Positions 23,392 to 32,118 of a DNA stretch of 64,000 nt are shown here, one piece after another. The notes under the pieces were generated by a model. It had not been told where the DNA came from, did not search any database, and saw only the letters and a program-made list of their open reading frames with translations. Numbering within the stretch: the first letter of the stretch is position 1; each line of letters begins with the position of its first letter. A program made the position numbers and the translations under genes. This stretch comes from JBNFVY01 sp049943335 (GTDB lineage: Bacteria; Pseudomonadota; Alphaproteobacteria; Rhodobacterales; Rhodobacteraceae): positions 248,001-312,000 of the forward strand of contig NZ_JBNFVY010000001.1 of the NCBI RefSeq assembly GCF_049943335.1, in the 5' to 3' direction.

Positions 23392-24741
23392 ATGAAATAT
23401 CAATCACAAAGAGTGGCCTACTGGTACTTTCTCGCGGCGATGGCAGTATTCGCCATACAGGTTCTGGGCGGCCTTCTTGCGGGCTGGGTCTATGTTTCGC
23501 CCAATTTCCTGGCCGAGCTGGTCCCGTTCAACGCGATCCGGATGATCCATACGAATGCCCTGATTATCTGGCTGCTGCTGGGCTTTTTCGGCGCTGCATA
23601 CTTCCTGATCCCCGAAGAATCCGAACGGGAAATCTGGTCGCCGAAACTGGCCTATGTGCAACTGATCATTCTGCTTGTCGGTACGCTTGGCGCCGTGGGA
23701 TCGTATTTGATGGGCATCCACGGTGGGCGGGAATTTCTTGAACAACCCCTGTGGGTCAAGTTTGGCATCCTCGTGGCGGCGCTGATCTTTTTGCTGAACG
23801 TGTCGATGACCGTTCTGGCGGGCCGCAAGACCGCAATTACCAACGTTCTGCTGATGGGGCTATGGCTCTTGTCGCTTCTGTGGGTGTTTGCTTTCATCAA
23901 CCCCAACAACCTGAGCCTCGATAAAATGTACTGGTGGTTTGTCGTACACCTGTGGGTGGAAGCCACATGGGAACTGGTGATGGCTGCGATCCTGGCTTTT
24001 CTGCTTCTCAAGCTGACCGGCGTCGACCGCGAGGTGGTGGAAAAATGGCTGTATGTCATTGTCGCCACAGCGCTCTTCTCGGGTATTCTGGGGACCGGTC
24101 ACCATTTCTACTGGATCGGCCTGCCCGGCTATTGGCAGTGGGTTGGTTCCATCTTTTCGACGTTCGAGGTGATCCCGTTCTTTCTCATGATGAGTTTCGC
24201 GTTCGTCATGGTCTGGAAAGGGCGCAAAAACCACCCCAACAAGGCCGCTCTGCTGTGGTCGCTGGGGTCCAGTACCGTGGCCTTTTTCGGTGCAGGGGTC
24301 TGGGGCTTTTTGCACACGCTGCACGGTGTCAACTTTTACAGTCACGGCACACAAATAACCGCCGCGCATGGGCATCTGGCCTTTTATGGGGCCTATGTGG
24401 CGCTGAACCTGGCGGTATTCACCTATGCCATGCCGATGCTGCGCGGGCGCGCACCCTATAATCAGGTGCTCAACATGGCATCCTTCTGGCTGATGACCGG
24501 CGGCATGGCTTTCATGACCTTTGTGTTGACGTTTGCCGGAACGATCCAGACCCACATGCAGCGCGTTGTGGGCGACTATTACATGGACGTTCAGGAAAGC
24601 CTGTCGATCTTCTATATCATGCGGTGGGGTGCGGGCCTGGCCGTGGTGATCGGGGCGCTTCTGTTCATCTATTCCGTGCTGGTCGTGCGAAAAAACGAAA
24701 TCATCGCGCCCGGTCCTGCCAACCCTGTACCCGGAGAGTGA
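23392..24741 (+). CDS. norB: Nitric oxide reductase, large (haem b) subunit
   Basis: A 449-residue haem-copper oxidase family protein with 12 predicted helices, the catalytic subunit of cytochrome-c-dependent NO reductase. His ligands for low-spin haem b and haem b3/FeB are present in IRMIHTNALI, VVHLWVEATWELV (with the NorB-specific Glu beside the FeB His), GTGHHFYWIG and the AAHGHLAFYGAYV stretch. The length is normal for the short cNOR type, not the quinol-dependent qNOR. It begins 21 bases after norC and is followed 3 bases later by norQ. Confidence 0.97.
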   Translation: MKYQSQRVAYWYFLAAMAVFAIQVLGGLLAGWVYVSPNFLAELVPFNAIRMIHTNALIIWLLLGFFGAAYFLIPEESEREIWSPKLAYVQLIILLVGTLGAVGSYLMGIHGGREFLEQPLWVKFGILVAALIFLLNVSMTVLAGRKTAITNVLLMGLWLLSLLWVFAFINPNNLSLDKMYWWFVVHLWVEATWELVMAAILAFLLLKLTGVDREVVEKWLYVIVATALFSGILGTGHHFYWIGLPGYWQWVGSIFSTFEVIPFFLMMSFAFVMVWKGRKNHPNKAALLWSLGSSTVAFFGAGVWGFLHTLHGVNFYSHGTQITAAHGHLAFYGAYVALNLAVFTYAMPMLRGRAPYNQVLNMASFWLMTGGMAFMTFVLTFAGTIQTHMQRVVGDYYMDVQESLSIFYIMRWGAGLAVVIGALLFIYSVLVVRKNEIIAPGPANPVPGE

Positions 24742-24744
24742 GCC

Positions 24745-25539
24745 ATGAACATCGCAACAGCGCCCTCCGTTCCGTTTTATAAACCGACCGGCCGCGAATG
24801 CGACCTGTTCGAAACGGCCCACGACAACGGTTTGCCCCTTCTTTTGAAGGGGCCGACCGGCTGCGGCAAAACCCGTTTTGTTGAACACATGGCCGCCCGG
24901 CTTGGCAAACCGCTATATACAGTAGCCTGCCACGACGACCTGTCATCGGCAGATCTGATCGGGCGCTACCTGCTGAAGGGCGGGGAAACCGTGTGGGTCG
25001 ATGGCCCGCTGACACGGGCGGTACGTGAAGGGGGAATTTGTTATCTCGATGAGGTCGTCGAAGCGCGAAAGGACGTCACCGTTGTCCTGCACCCGTTGAC
25101 GGACACGCGCCGCACGTTGATGATTGACCGCACAGGCGAAGACCTGACTGCGCCGCCAGGTTTCATGCTCGTGGCAAGCTACAACCCCGGCTATCAAAAT
25201 GTGCTCAAACGGCTCAAACCGTCGACTCGGCAGCGGTTCTTGGCAATTTCATTCGATTTTCCGCCCCCCGACACTGAAATCGCCGTTGTTGCTGCCGAAA
25301 GCCAATTGGAACCCGGTCGCGTCGCGCCGCTGGTGCGGTTGGCCGGACATATCCGAAACTTGTCGGGCATGGATCTCGAAGAAGGCGTTTCGACCCGCCT
25401 GCTGATCTATGCCGCAACGCTGATGGCCGGGGGCATGGGCATAGCCCAGGCGCTTGAGGCGGCCATTATCGAACCGCTCAGCGACGAACCCGAAATCCAG
25501 CGGTCGCTACGTGATCTTGTCTCGACGATATATGGATAG
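24745..25539 (+). CDS. norQ: NO reductase activation protein, MoxR-type AAA ATPase
   Basis: A 264-residue AAA+ ATPase of the CbbQ/NirQ/NorQ group. Walker A is GPTGCGKT (residues 36-43), Walker B is ICYLDEVVEA near residue 95, and sensor and Arg-finger regions follow (ASYNPGYQ, LKPSTRQRF). With NorD it forms a ring complex that inserts the non-haem iron FeB into NorB. Position between norB and norD is the standard order. It ends 5 bases before norD. Confidence 0.95.
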   Translation: MNIATAPSVPFYKPTGRECDLFETAHDNGLPLLLKGPTGCGKTRFVEHMAARLGKPLYTVACHDDLSSADLIGRYLLKGGETVWVDGPLTRAVREGGICYLDEVVEARKDVTVVLHPLTDTRRTLMIDRTGEDLTAPPGFMLVASYNPGYQNVLKRLKPSTRQRFLAISFDFPPPDTEIAVVAAESQLEPGRVAPLVRLAGHIRNLSGMDLEEGVSTRLLIYAATLMAGGMGIAQALEAAIIEPLSDEPEIQRSLRDLVSTIYG

Positions 25540-25544
25540 ACGCG

Positions 25545-27437
25545 ATGCACTTTCTTGACTTGATGGAGCCTGAAGAGACCGTCGGCAATATCTGGCACGA
25601 GATGGCCAGCGGCATCGGTGCCGCGGCGCATTACCCCGACCAAACGGTGGCGCTGGCGTCTATTCGCCCCAACCTCGCGGTGCTGTTCCGGGCCCTCGGG
25701 GGGCCGGCTGGGGTTGAACTGGGCGAGGTCGCCGAAACCCTTGTCAGGCACCGCCAACCTCTTCGGCGCAAACTGGGCACGGCGCAGGATCGCGAACGCG
25801 TCGCGCGCTATGACGGTGAAAAACTGCAGCTGCCGCCAGTGATTGACACATTCCCAGATCCTGCCCTGAACCGCGCTGCGTATTTCTGGTTGACCGCGCT
25901 GGCAGCATGTTCGGATATTGGCGCGCTAGATTTCACCGGCACAGGGCCTGCGGCAGACTGCGCACAGATCCGTGCCAACGAAAAGGCTTCGGATGCTGCC
26001 TATCGCACCTGCCCTGGTTTGCGCCAAGCCTATGGTGCAATGGCCCATCACTGTCTCGCGACGCGCCCTGACGTCTATTTGCCCGGCCCAGAAGCGGTGA
26101 TCGAACAGGCGATCCGGGATCAACTGGGTGGCCACCCTAGCCAGCTGTCCGCACCCACCGCCCAAGCGCGTAGCCACTTGCCCTTTGCGCCGGTTCCGAT
26201 CTGGCTGCGGTACGCGCAGCCCGGTCTGGGCACCAATGCCTCGGACGACCCCGATGCAGGCGCCAGCCCGCCACCGGCCACGGCCCCGGTCAGCAACCGC
26301 AAGCTGGGCGAACGCAAGGACCAGGATCAGCATAACCGCAAGGACAGCTTCATTATCCACCGGTTCGAATCCATTTTGTCGTGGGTGGAATCGATGAACA
26401 TCAACCGCAGCGTGGACGATGATGACGACGAAACAGCGCAAAAGGCTGCCGAAGATCAGGATCTCATCACCCTGTCCAAGCAAGACCGCAAAGTAGCCAC
26501 AAGGTTACGGCTGCACCTTGACCTTTCACCAGCCGACGCAAACCACGAAGCGCTGGCCGGCGTTCATACCTATCCTGAATGGAATGCCCGCGCCCACAGC
26601 TACATGACCGATCACTGCCGTGTGCTTGATGCTCCAGCGTGCCCCGACCAAAGCCACCCGTTCCGACCAAACCCGACCCATGTGCGCGAAGTGCGCCGCC
26701 AGTTCGAAGCGCTGCGCCCGCGCCGCATACTGCAGCCGCGTCAAATCGATGGTCAGGAACTCGATCTTGACGCGCTGCTGACCACACAAGCTGACGTGTT
26801 GGCCACGGGGCGCGGATCGGACCGGATCTGGCAAGCGGCGCGCCAGACTGAACGGGATGTCAGCGTTGCGTTCCTGATCGATACCTCGCGATCGACGGAA
26901 GCGGCGATTGGCGACACATCGGTGATCGACGTGGCGCGCCAGACCATGGCCGCGCTTGCCAGCGGGATCGACGCCGCAGGCGACCGCCTGGCGATTTGGG
27001 GTTTTTCGTCACTGCGCCGTGACCGCGTGTTCCTCACCCGATGCAAGGGATTTGATGACCCGCTGTCGCCCGCTGTCACCGCGAATATCGGGGCTCTCCG
27101 GCCTGGCCACTATACCCGGCTGGGGGCCGCCATTCGTCACGTCAGCGCAGAACTGGCCCAAACCCCGAACGCGCGCAAGCTGTTGATCGTTTTGACCGAT
27201 GGCAAGCCCAACGATCTTGACCACTACGAAGGCCAGCACGGAATCGAAGACAGCCACATGGCCGTGCGCGAAGCGCGCAGTGCCCAGCAGGCCCTGCACG
27301 GCATCATCATTGACGAAGACGGGCAGGACTGGTTCGCGCGCATTTTTGGGCGCGGCGGGTTCACCCTGATACTCGACCCCGCGCGCCTGACCCGCGCGCT
27401 GCCCGACATTTATCGCACCCTTACTCAGGAGAGCTGA
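25545..27437 (+). CDS. norD: NO reductase activation protein with VWA domain
   Basis: A 630-residue cytosolic protein. The C-terminal third carries a von Willebrand A domain with the metal-binding DTSRS motif starting at Asp446, the expected Thr further on and LIVLTDGKPND near residue 550. The central part is acidic (DDDDE near residue 295). NorD works with the NorQ ATPase to mature NO reductase. The length is normal for NorD. A TTACTCAGGAGAG segment at its 3' end supplies the ribosome site for the small gene that follows 1 base after the stop. Confidence 0.95.
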   Translation: MHFLDLMEPEETVGNIWHEMASGIGAAAHYPDQTVALASIRPNLAVLFRALGGPAGVELGEVAETLVRHRQPLRRKLGTAQDRERVARYDGEKLQLPPVIDTFPDPALNRAAYFWLTALAACSDIGALDFTGTGPAADCAQIRANEKASDAAYRTCPGLRQAYGAMAHHCLATRPDVYLPGPEAVIEQAIRDQLGGHPSQLSAPTAQARSHLPFAPVPIWLRYAQPGLGTNASDDPDAGASPPPATAPVSNRKLGERKDQDQHNRKDSFIIHRFESILSWVESMNINRSVDDDDDETAQKAAEDQDLITLSKQDRKVATRLRLHLDLSPADANHEALAGVHTYPEWNARAHSYMTDHCRVLDAPACPDQSHPFRPNPTHVREVRRQFEALRPRRILQPRQIDGQELDLDALLTTQADVLATGRGSDRIWQAARQTERDVSVAFLIDTSRSTEAAIGDTSVIDVARQTMAALASGIDAAGDRLAIWGFSSLRRDRVFLTRCKGFDDPLSPAVTANIGALRPGHYTRLGAAIRHVSAELAQTPNARKLLIVLTDGKPNDLDHYEGQHGIEDSHMAVREARSAQQALHGIIIDEDGQDWFARIFGRGGFTLILDPARLTRALPDIYRTLTQES

Positions 27438-27438
27438 C

Positions 27439-27615
27439 ATGCGCATCCGTTCCTTGTTGCTGACAACCCTGGTTGCACAGCCCGCATTCGCCGAAACATT
27501 CGACCGCCCCATCCCGCAGGCGCAGTCGGCCACGGCCGAGACATGGTTTGCGTTGGCTTGTGTCTTGCTTCTGGCTAGCTTGGCGGCGGTGCAATGGCTG
27601 GTGAACCACAGATGA
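27439..27615 (+). CDS. 58-residue small membrane protein in the nor operon
   Basis: A short gene of 58 codons starting at ATG 27439, with CAGGAGAG upstream and its stop overlapping the next start (ATGA). The product has a likely signal peptide (MRIRSLLLTTLVAQPAFAE), a short periplasmic stretch and one C-terminal membrane helix (ALACVLLLASLAAVQWLV) ending in NHR. I do not recognise the family. Tight coupling to norD and to the next membrane-protein gene suggests a role in NO reductase assembly or stability, in the place where norE/norF-like genes occur in other bacteria; this is inference from position. Confidence 0.7.
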   Translation: MRIRSLLLTTLVAQPAFAETFDRPIPQAQSATAETWFALACVLLLASLAAVQWLVNHR

Positions 27616-27872
27616 AACAGGCTGGCTGGTCGACCGGACAGATTGCTTTGGCGCTCTATCCTTTCGGTGCAGGAGCGGCGGCGGTGAACGTCTTTTTCGC
27701 CTCGCTAATTTTCAGTTGGCTCGGCGCGCCGGTCCTGTCGACCGGACCATCCATTCTGATCGGCGCGGCGCTCGGCGTGCCCGCGACCTGGTATTTCGCG
27801 CGCCACATAAGACACCTGATGGACGTTGCAAACGGCACGAATTGCACTGTCCCAGACACGGAGAATGACTGA
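27612..27872 (+). CDS. Small membrane protein, nor operon
   Basis: An 86-residue protein with two hydrophobic helices (about residues 12-35 and 45-62) and a polar C-terminal tail. ATG 27612 overlaps the stop of the 58-codon gene, and its own stop overlaps the nnrS start, so three genes are translationally coupled. The upstream ATG at 27594 is possible but would overlap more and lacks a ribosome site. Position matches that of NorF-like small proteins in other nor operons, but I see no motif that proves it. Confidence 0.72.
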   Translation: MKQAGWSTGQIALALYPFGAGAAAVNVFFASLIFSWLGAPVLSTGPSILIGAALGVPATWYFARHIRHLMDVANGTNCTVPDTEND

Positions 27873-29065
27873 TGCCAAAATCGACCGCGACGCAAATGCG
27901 CGACTGGCAGGGCCCGGCTGTACTCAGCTTCGGATTTCGTCCGTTTTTTCTGGGCGGTGCCGCCTGGGTCGTGCTGGCGATGGTGCTCTGGCTTTTCATG
28001 CTGGGCGGCAAACTGGTCCTGCCGACCCGTCTGGATGCGGTGTCTTGGCATGCCCATGAATTCCTTTTTGGGTACCTCGGCGCGGTGTTAGCGGGATTTT
28101 TGCTGACCGCCGTGCCAAACTGGACAGGGCGTCTGCCCGTCGTCGGCGTATCGCTGGGGTGGCTTTTTTCACTGTGGGTGGCTGGGCGCGTTGCGATGAT
28201 GGGTTCGGCTCTGGCGCCCGCCTGGCTTCCCATTCTGGTCGATCTTGCTTTTCCCGTAGCACTTGGCGGCGTGATCGCGCGCGAGATCGTGACGGGAAAG
28301 AACTGGCGAAACCTGATCGTGCTCGGGCTGCTTGTTCTGTTCACAGTGGCCAACCTGATCTTTCATATTGAAGCCGCAGGATATAGTGCCCCGGCGCAGG
28401 GCTACGGCCTGCGGATGGGATTGGCGACGGCGGTTCTGATGATCAGCGTCATCGGCGGGCGGATCATCCCGTCGTTTACCAGAAACTGGCTGGTCCAACA
28501 GCGCAGCACCTCGCGCCCCGCCCCCCCGATGCGGCGCTTTGACAAAGGCACGATAGCGGTCACCTGCGCGATCCTGTTTGTCTGGGTGTTGCAGCCCGAA
28601 AACAGAACAACCGCCGCACTGTTGGCGGTGATGGCGGGGCTCCATGCGCTGCGACTGGCGCGCTGGCAAGGGCACCGCACGCTGTCCGAACCGTTGGTTT
28701 GGGTGCTCCATCTTTCCTATGCTCTGATCCCGCTCGGCGCGCTGATGATGGCCTATGCCGGGTTGACTGGCACGGCCGCGATGGGACCCGCCCAGCACAT
28801 CTGGATGGCTGGCGCGATCGGAGCCATGACGCTGGCAGTCATGACCCGGGCCACGCTGGGTCACACCGGTCATACCCTGCGCGCCAACCGGGCCACCGTG
28901 GGGATTTACCTGGCGCTTTTCGGGTCGGTTGTCGCGCGCTGGCTGGCTGGCGATTTCCCTGTGATGACTTATGTTGCAGGCCCGCTCTGGATACTGGCCT
29001 TTGGCGGCTTCGTTGCCGCGTATGGCCCGCTTCTCGTGCGTCCACGCAGAAAGGCACACGCATGA
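27872..29065 (+). CDS. nnrS: NnrS family membrane protein
   Basis: A 397-residue polytopic protein with about 12 helices. NnrS hallmarks visible are the N-terminal GFRPFFLGGAAWVV, WHAHEFLFGYLGAVLAGFLLTAVPNWTG near residue 55, GGRIIPSFTRNWL near 195 and MTRATLGHTGH near 325. NnrS proteins contain haem and copper and reduce the damage of nitrosative stress by keeping iron-dinitrosyl complexes from forming. The gene is coupled to its neighbours on both sides (TGATG and ATGA overlaps) and is part of the NnrR-controlled nor operon. Confidence 0.92.
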   Translation: MPKSTATQMRDWQGPAVLSFGFRPFFLGGAAWVVLAMVLWLFMLGGKLVLPTRLDAVSWHAHEFLFGYLGAVLAGFLLTAVPNWTGRLPVVGVSLGWLFSLWVAGRVAMMGSALAPAWLPILVDLAFPVALGGVIAREIVTGKNWRNLIVLGLLVLFTVANLIFHIEAAGYSAPAQGYGLRMGLATAVLMISVIGGRIIPSFTRNWLVQQRSTSRPAPPMRRFDKGTIAVTCAILFVWVLQPENRTTAALLAVMAGLHALRLARWQGHRTLSEPLVWVLHLSYALIPLGALMMAYAGLTGTAAMGPAQHIWMAGAIGAMTLAVMTRATLGHTGHTLRANRATVGIYLALFGSVVARWLAGDFPVMTYVAGPLWILAFGGFVAAYGPLLVRPRRKAHA

Positions 29066-29730
29066 GCTGGGCCGGGTTCGCAGCGATATTCGCGCTCTTC
29101 TTCGTAACCCATTCGGTTCCAGTTCGACCAGGGGTCAAGTCACGCATCACCTCGCGTATCGGCGCGCGCGGGTTTTCATTTTTCTATTCGGTGATGTCTT
29201 TGGTCATGCTGGGCGTTCTAATCTGGGCGGCCGGGCAGGCGCCCGAGATCTGGCTCTGGCCGCAACTTGCGTGGCATCGGTGGGTCATTCAGGCCGGAAT
29301 GCTTGTCGTGTGCTTGTTACTTGCGCTCAGCATCGCGCGCCCCAACCCCCTGTCTTTCGGTGGGGGCGACAACAAGCGGTTCGATCCAGATCGTCCTGGC
29401 ATCGTGCGCGTTGCAAGGCACCCGATTCTGATCGCGCTTGCCCTTTGGTCTGGGTTGCACCTGCTGGCGAACGGAGATCTGGCACATGTTCTGCTGTTTG
29501 GTATCCTCGGGGCTTTTGCCGTGGCCGGACAAAAGCTGGTCGACAGGCGCAAACGCCGGCAGTTGGGCCCGGACCGGTGGCACGCGTTGACTACAGCCAT
29601 TGCCCGCGCGCCGTTGATATCGCGCCCCACGTCCTGGGGCGGTGCTGCAATCCGCGTGGTGGCCGGGCTGACCGCCTATGGCGCCCTGCTTTGGGCGCAC
29701 CCTTTCGTCATCGGCGTTGCTGCGCTTTGA
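29062..29730 (+). CDS. nnrU: NnrU family membrane protein
   Basis: A 222-residue membrane protein with about six helices. Features of the NnrU family include FVTHSVPVRPGVKSRI near residue 15, GARGFSFFYSVMSL near 35 and RVARHPILIALALWSGLHLLANGD near 118. In Rhodobacter sphaeroides, as I recall, nnrU is an NnrR-dependent gene needed for denitrification, with unknown biochemistry. ATG 29062 overlaps the nnrS stop; the longer frame from 28699 lies inside nnrS. It is the last gene of the nor cluster and converges with the nap operon. Confidence 0.88.
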   Translation: MSWAGFAAIFALFFVTHSVPVRPGVKSRITSRIGARGFSFFYSVMSLVMLGVLIWAAGQAPEIWLWPQLAWHRWVIQAGMLVVCLLLALSIARPNPLSFGGGDNKRFDPDRPGIVRVARHPILIALALWSGLHLLANGDLAHVLLFGILGAFAVAGQKLVDRRKRRQLGPDRWHALTTAIARAPLISRPTSWGGAAIRVVAGLTAYGALLWAHPFVIGVAAL

Positions 29731-29736
29731 TCCGCA

Positions 29737-30003
29737 TCACACGGTTGCGCCCTTATGACGGATGGCGCATCCGACCAGACTGGCCAAGACCCCGATCAGA
29801 ACCGCAATCCCGACATCATAGATATTGCTTTCGGCCAATTGGAAATCGCTGAACAACAGCGATTGAATGGCCCCGATCCCGATCCCCATTATCACCGCCA
29901 GCACCCAGTTGCGCGTCATCATCCCAAGTGCAAGCCCCACAAGCCCCGGCAGCCCAAGCACATTGCCCCCCACCGTACCCAGAAAATCAAGAAAATTCAG
30001 CAT
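29737..30003 (-). CDS. Small membrane protein at the end of the nap operon
   Basis: An 88-residue protein with three predicted helices and little soluble sequence. GAGAGGAC precedes the ATG at 30003, and the gene starts 27 bases after the napC stop, so it is probably co-transcribed. It does not look like NapE (which is shorter with one helix) or any Nap subunit I know. Function unknown. Confidence 0.72.
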   Translation of the reverse strand: MLNFLDFLGTVGGNVLGLPGLVGLALGMMTRNWVLAVIMGIGIGAIQSLLFSDFQLAESNIYDVGIAVLIGVLASLVGCAIRHKGATV

Positions 30004-30029
30004 GTCCTGTCCTCTCGCAACGCAAAAAA

Positions 30030-30728
30030 TCAATCATCCGAAGACGACAGATAGGATTCCAGTTTGGCCACGGTTGTGCCCTTGGCTGTGTCGCCACCCG
30101 ACGCTGCCAGTTCGTCCGAGATCCGCTGGTATTCTTCGATGTATCCAGGGGCCAGCGCGTGCGCGATGCCCTGATGGCAGTCGATGCAGGTCATGTTTTC
30201 GTCGATGGCCCGTTGATGATTGTCAGCCGCGCGCGTTTCCTGGATGGTAAAATCCATATATTCGAACGCGTGACAGTTGCGGCATTCGCGGCTGTCGGAT
30301 GCCTTCATCTTCTTCCACACCAGCGACGCCATGTGCAGGCGATGATCCTCGTATTTTTCGGACGTGGAAATCGTGCCGGCGATTTCGTGGTAGACGTCCT
30401 TGACGGCCATGATCTTGGCCTTGACCTTGTGCTGCCATTCATGGGGAACGTGGCAATCGGGGCAGGTGGCGCGGACGCCCGAGTGATTGTTGTAATGGAT
30501 CGTCTCGCGGTATTCGCCCAGGTTGGTTTCCATCGTGTGGCACGACACGCAGAATTCTTCGTTGTTGGTCAGCTCGAGCGACCAGTTGAACCCGCCCCAG
30601 AAAAGCACCCCCGCGATGAATCCCGCGATTAGAAGAAACCCAAGGCTCAGCACTGATGTCGGGCTCCAGAATGCATTCCAAACCCGGATGATACGTCCGC
30701 GTCTTTTGTTTTCGTTCGGTTCGGACAT
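30030..30728 (-). CDS. napC: Tetrahaem cytochrome c quinol dehydrogenase
   Basis: A 232-residue NapC/NirT family protein with one N-terminal membrane anchor (about residues 26-46) and four haem motifs, CVSCH (60-64), CPDCH (89-93), CRNCH (149-153) and CIDCH (181-185). It takes electrons from the quinol pool and gives them to NapB. I chose ATG 30728 because GGGAGG is eight bases upstream; the longer frame from 30818 overlaps napB. An unusually long acidic and Ser-rich tail follows the last haem site. Confidence 0.96.
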   Translation of the reverse strand: MSEPNENKRRGRIIRVWNAFWSPTSVLSLGFLLIAGFIAGVLFWGGFNWSLELTNNEEFCVSCHTMETNLGEYRETIHYNNHSGVRATCPDCHVPHEWQHKVKAKIMAVKDVYHEIAGTISTSEKYEDHRLHMASLVWKKMKASDSRECRNCHAFEYMDFTIQETRAADNHQRAIDENMTCIDCHQGIAHALAPGYIEEYQRISDELAASGGDTAKGTTVAKLESYLSSSDD

Positions 30729-30750
30729 GTCTGCCTCCCGGTTGCTCAGG

Positions 30751-31194
30751 TCAGTTGGATGTGCTTGACGGCTTGAAGATATTGTCAACCAGCGCCGGTG
30801 CATTGGCCTGTGGCACATGGCATTGGTTGCAGAACCAGCGCGTGCCGGCCACCGTATCCAGTTGGTTTCCTTCGCGGTCCAGATAATGGGTCATCGACAG
30901 GGTCGGCGCACCACGCTCGCCCGCCACGGTCCAGTCATGGCACGACAAACATTGGTTGGTGCGCAGATCCATCTGGTACTGGTCGATCGAATGGGGCACC
31001 AGCGGTGGCTGTTGGCGATAGTTGCGCGGCATGCGGCCTTCGATCTGTTTGTGGATGTCGTCGACCGCATTCGCCTGATCTATATCTGTGCCGCGCAGGC
31101 TGCGAACATCGGTGGCCGATTGCGCAAGGGCAGCACCGGCCACAAGTGCGCTCAGCGCCAAGCTTGAAAGTGCTGTCAGGACCGGGTGTTTCAT
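30751..31194 (-). CDS. napB: Periplasmic nitrate reductase, dihaem cytochrome subunit
   Basis: A 147-residue periplasmic protein with signal peptide (ends near ALAQS) and two haem sites, CLSCH (82-86) and CNQCH (122-126). NapB relays electrons from NapC to NapA. ATG 31194 with GGAG upstream is preferred; the frame from 31215 adds seven residues directly after the napH stop. Gene order napH-napB-napC fits the nap operon. Confidence 0.96.
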   Translation of the reverse strand: MKHPVLTALSSLALSALVAGAALAQSATDVRSLRGTDIDQANAVDDIHKQIEGRMPRNYRQQPPLVPHSIDQYQMDLRTNQCLSCHDWTVAGERGAPTLSMTHYLDREGNQLDTVAGTRWFCNQCHVPQANAPALVDNIFKPSSTSN

Positions 31195-31215
31195 CAGAGT
31201 TCTCCGTTGTTCCAT

Positions 31216-32118
31216 TCAGGCGGCTTCGGACGCGTTTGGCTGCCCAGCGGGGGCGGTCACGCGCGTGTCAAAGCGATTGGTAAAAGCAAACACATCGACC
31301 GAACAGACATCGATGCAGCGACCGCAATTGGTGCAGTCGGGTGAAAGGATCAGGGGCGTTTCGTCCCCCTTGCCGCGCAAGGCCGGTGAAATGACCTGAT
31401 TTTCAGGGCACACCGCGTAGCAATCCATGCAGTCGTCGCAGGCCTGGCGGTTGCGCGCGCTAACCCGGAGCAAGCTCTTGGCGCCGACCAGCCCGTAAAA
31501 GGCACCAACCGGGCAGATATGTCCGCACCAGCCGCGCCGTGCCACGACCAGATCGAAAACAAACACCGCGATCACGACAGCCCATGCAAACCCGACACCG
31601 AACACCAGCCCGCGATGCACCAGCGTAACCGGGTTCACGACTTCCCATGCGATGGTGCCGGTCAGCGCCGAAACCGCCAGAACCATGCCCAGCACCCAAT
31701 AGCGGGTGGCGCGCTTGGGTTGCCATCCTTTTGGCAGACCCAGCCGGTCGTGCAGCCAATACGCCGCATCGGTGACCGGATTGATCGGGCAAACCCATGA
31801 ACAATAGACACGCCCGCCAATCAGCGCATAGACCGCCAGCACGATTACTGCCCCGATCAAGGCTGTCATTTCGGGCCAATGGCCCGCCACGATACCCTGC
31901 AACAACACCAACGGATCGGTCAGCGGCAGCACATCTAGGGTGCGCGAACCTGCCAGGTTCCCCGCAACCCACCACAGACTCAGCCAAGGGCCCAAAAGAA
32001 ACAGGCCCAGGAAGAACAGCTGGCTGATCCGCCTCAGTATCAGGAACCGGTGTGCCCCCAGCCACCCCTTGGCGGCGATCGCCTCCTGTCCGGTGGGAAG
32101 TTTTGTCTTGGCGCTCAT
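31216..32118 (-). CDS. napH: NapH ferredoxin-type membrane protein
   Basis: A 300-residue inner-membrane iron-sulfur protein. Four predicted helices, two cytoplasmic CxxxCP motifs (CSWVCP near residue 95 and CGHICP near 205) and two C-terminal 4Fe-4S clusters (CDDCMDCYAVCP and CTNCGRCIDVCS) are all present. With NapG it forms a quinol-oxidising branch that feeds NapA. The start overlaps the napG stop (ATGA). Confidence 0.95.
   Translation of the reverse strand: MSAKTKLPTGQEAIAAKGWLGAHRFLILRRISQLFFLGLFLLGPWLSLWWVAGNLAGSRTLDVLPLTDPLVLLQGIVAGHWPEMTALIGAVIVLAVYALIGGRVYCSWVCPINPVTDAAYWLHDRLGLPKGWQPKRATRYWVLGMVLAVSALTGTIAWEVVNPVTLVHRGLVFGVGFAWAVVIAVFVFDLVVARRGWCGHICPVGAFYGLVGAKSLLRVSARNRQACDDCMDCYAVCPENQVISPALRGKGDETPLILSPDCTNCGRCIDVCSVDVFAFTNRFDTRVTAPAGQPNASEAA

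Noticed and set aside
23860..24888. 342-codon minus-strand frame opposite norB
   Set aside because: Antisense to a highly conserved gene; His/Gln/Arg-rich shadow without a domain.
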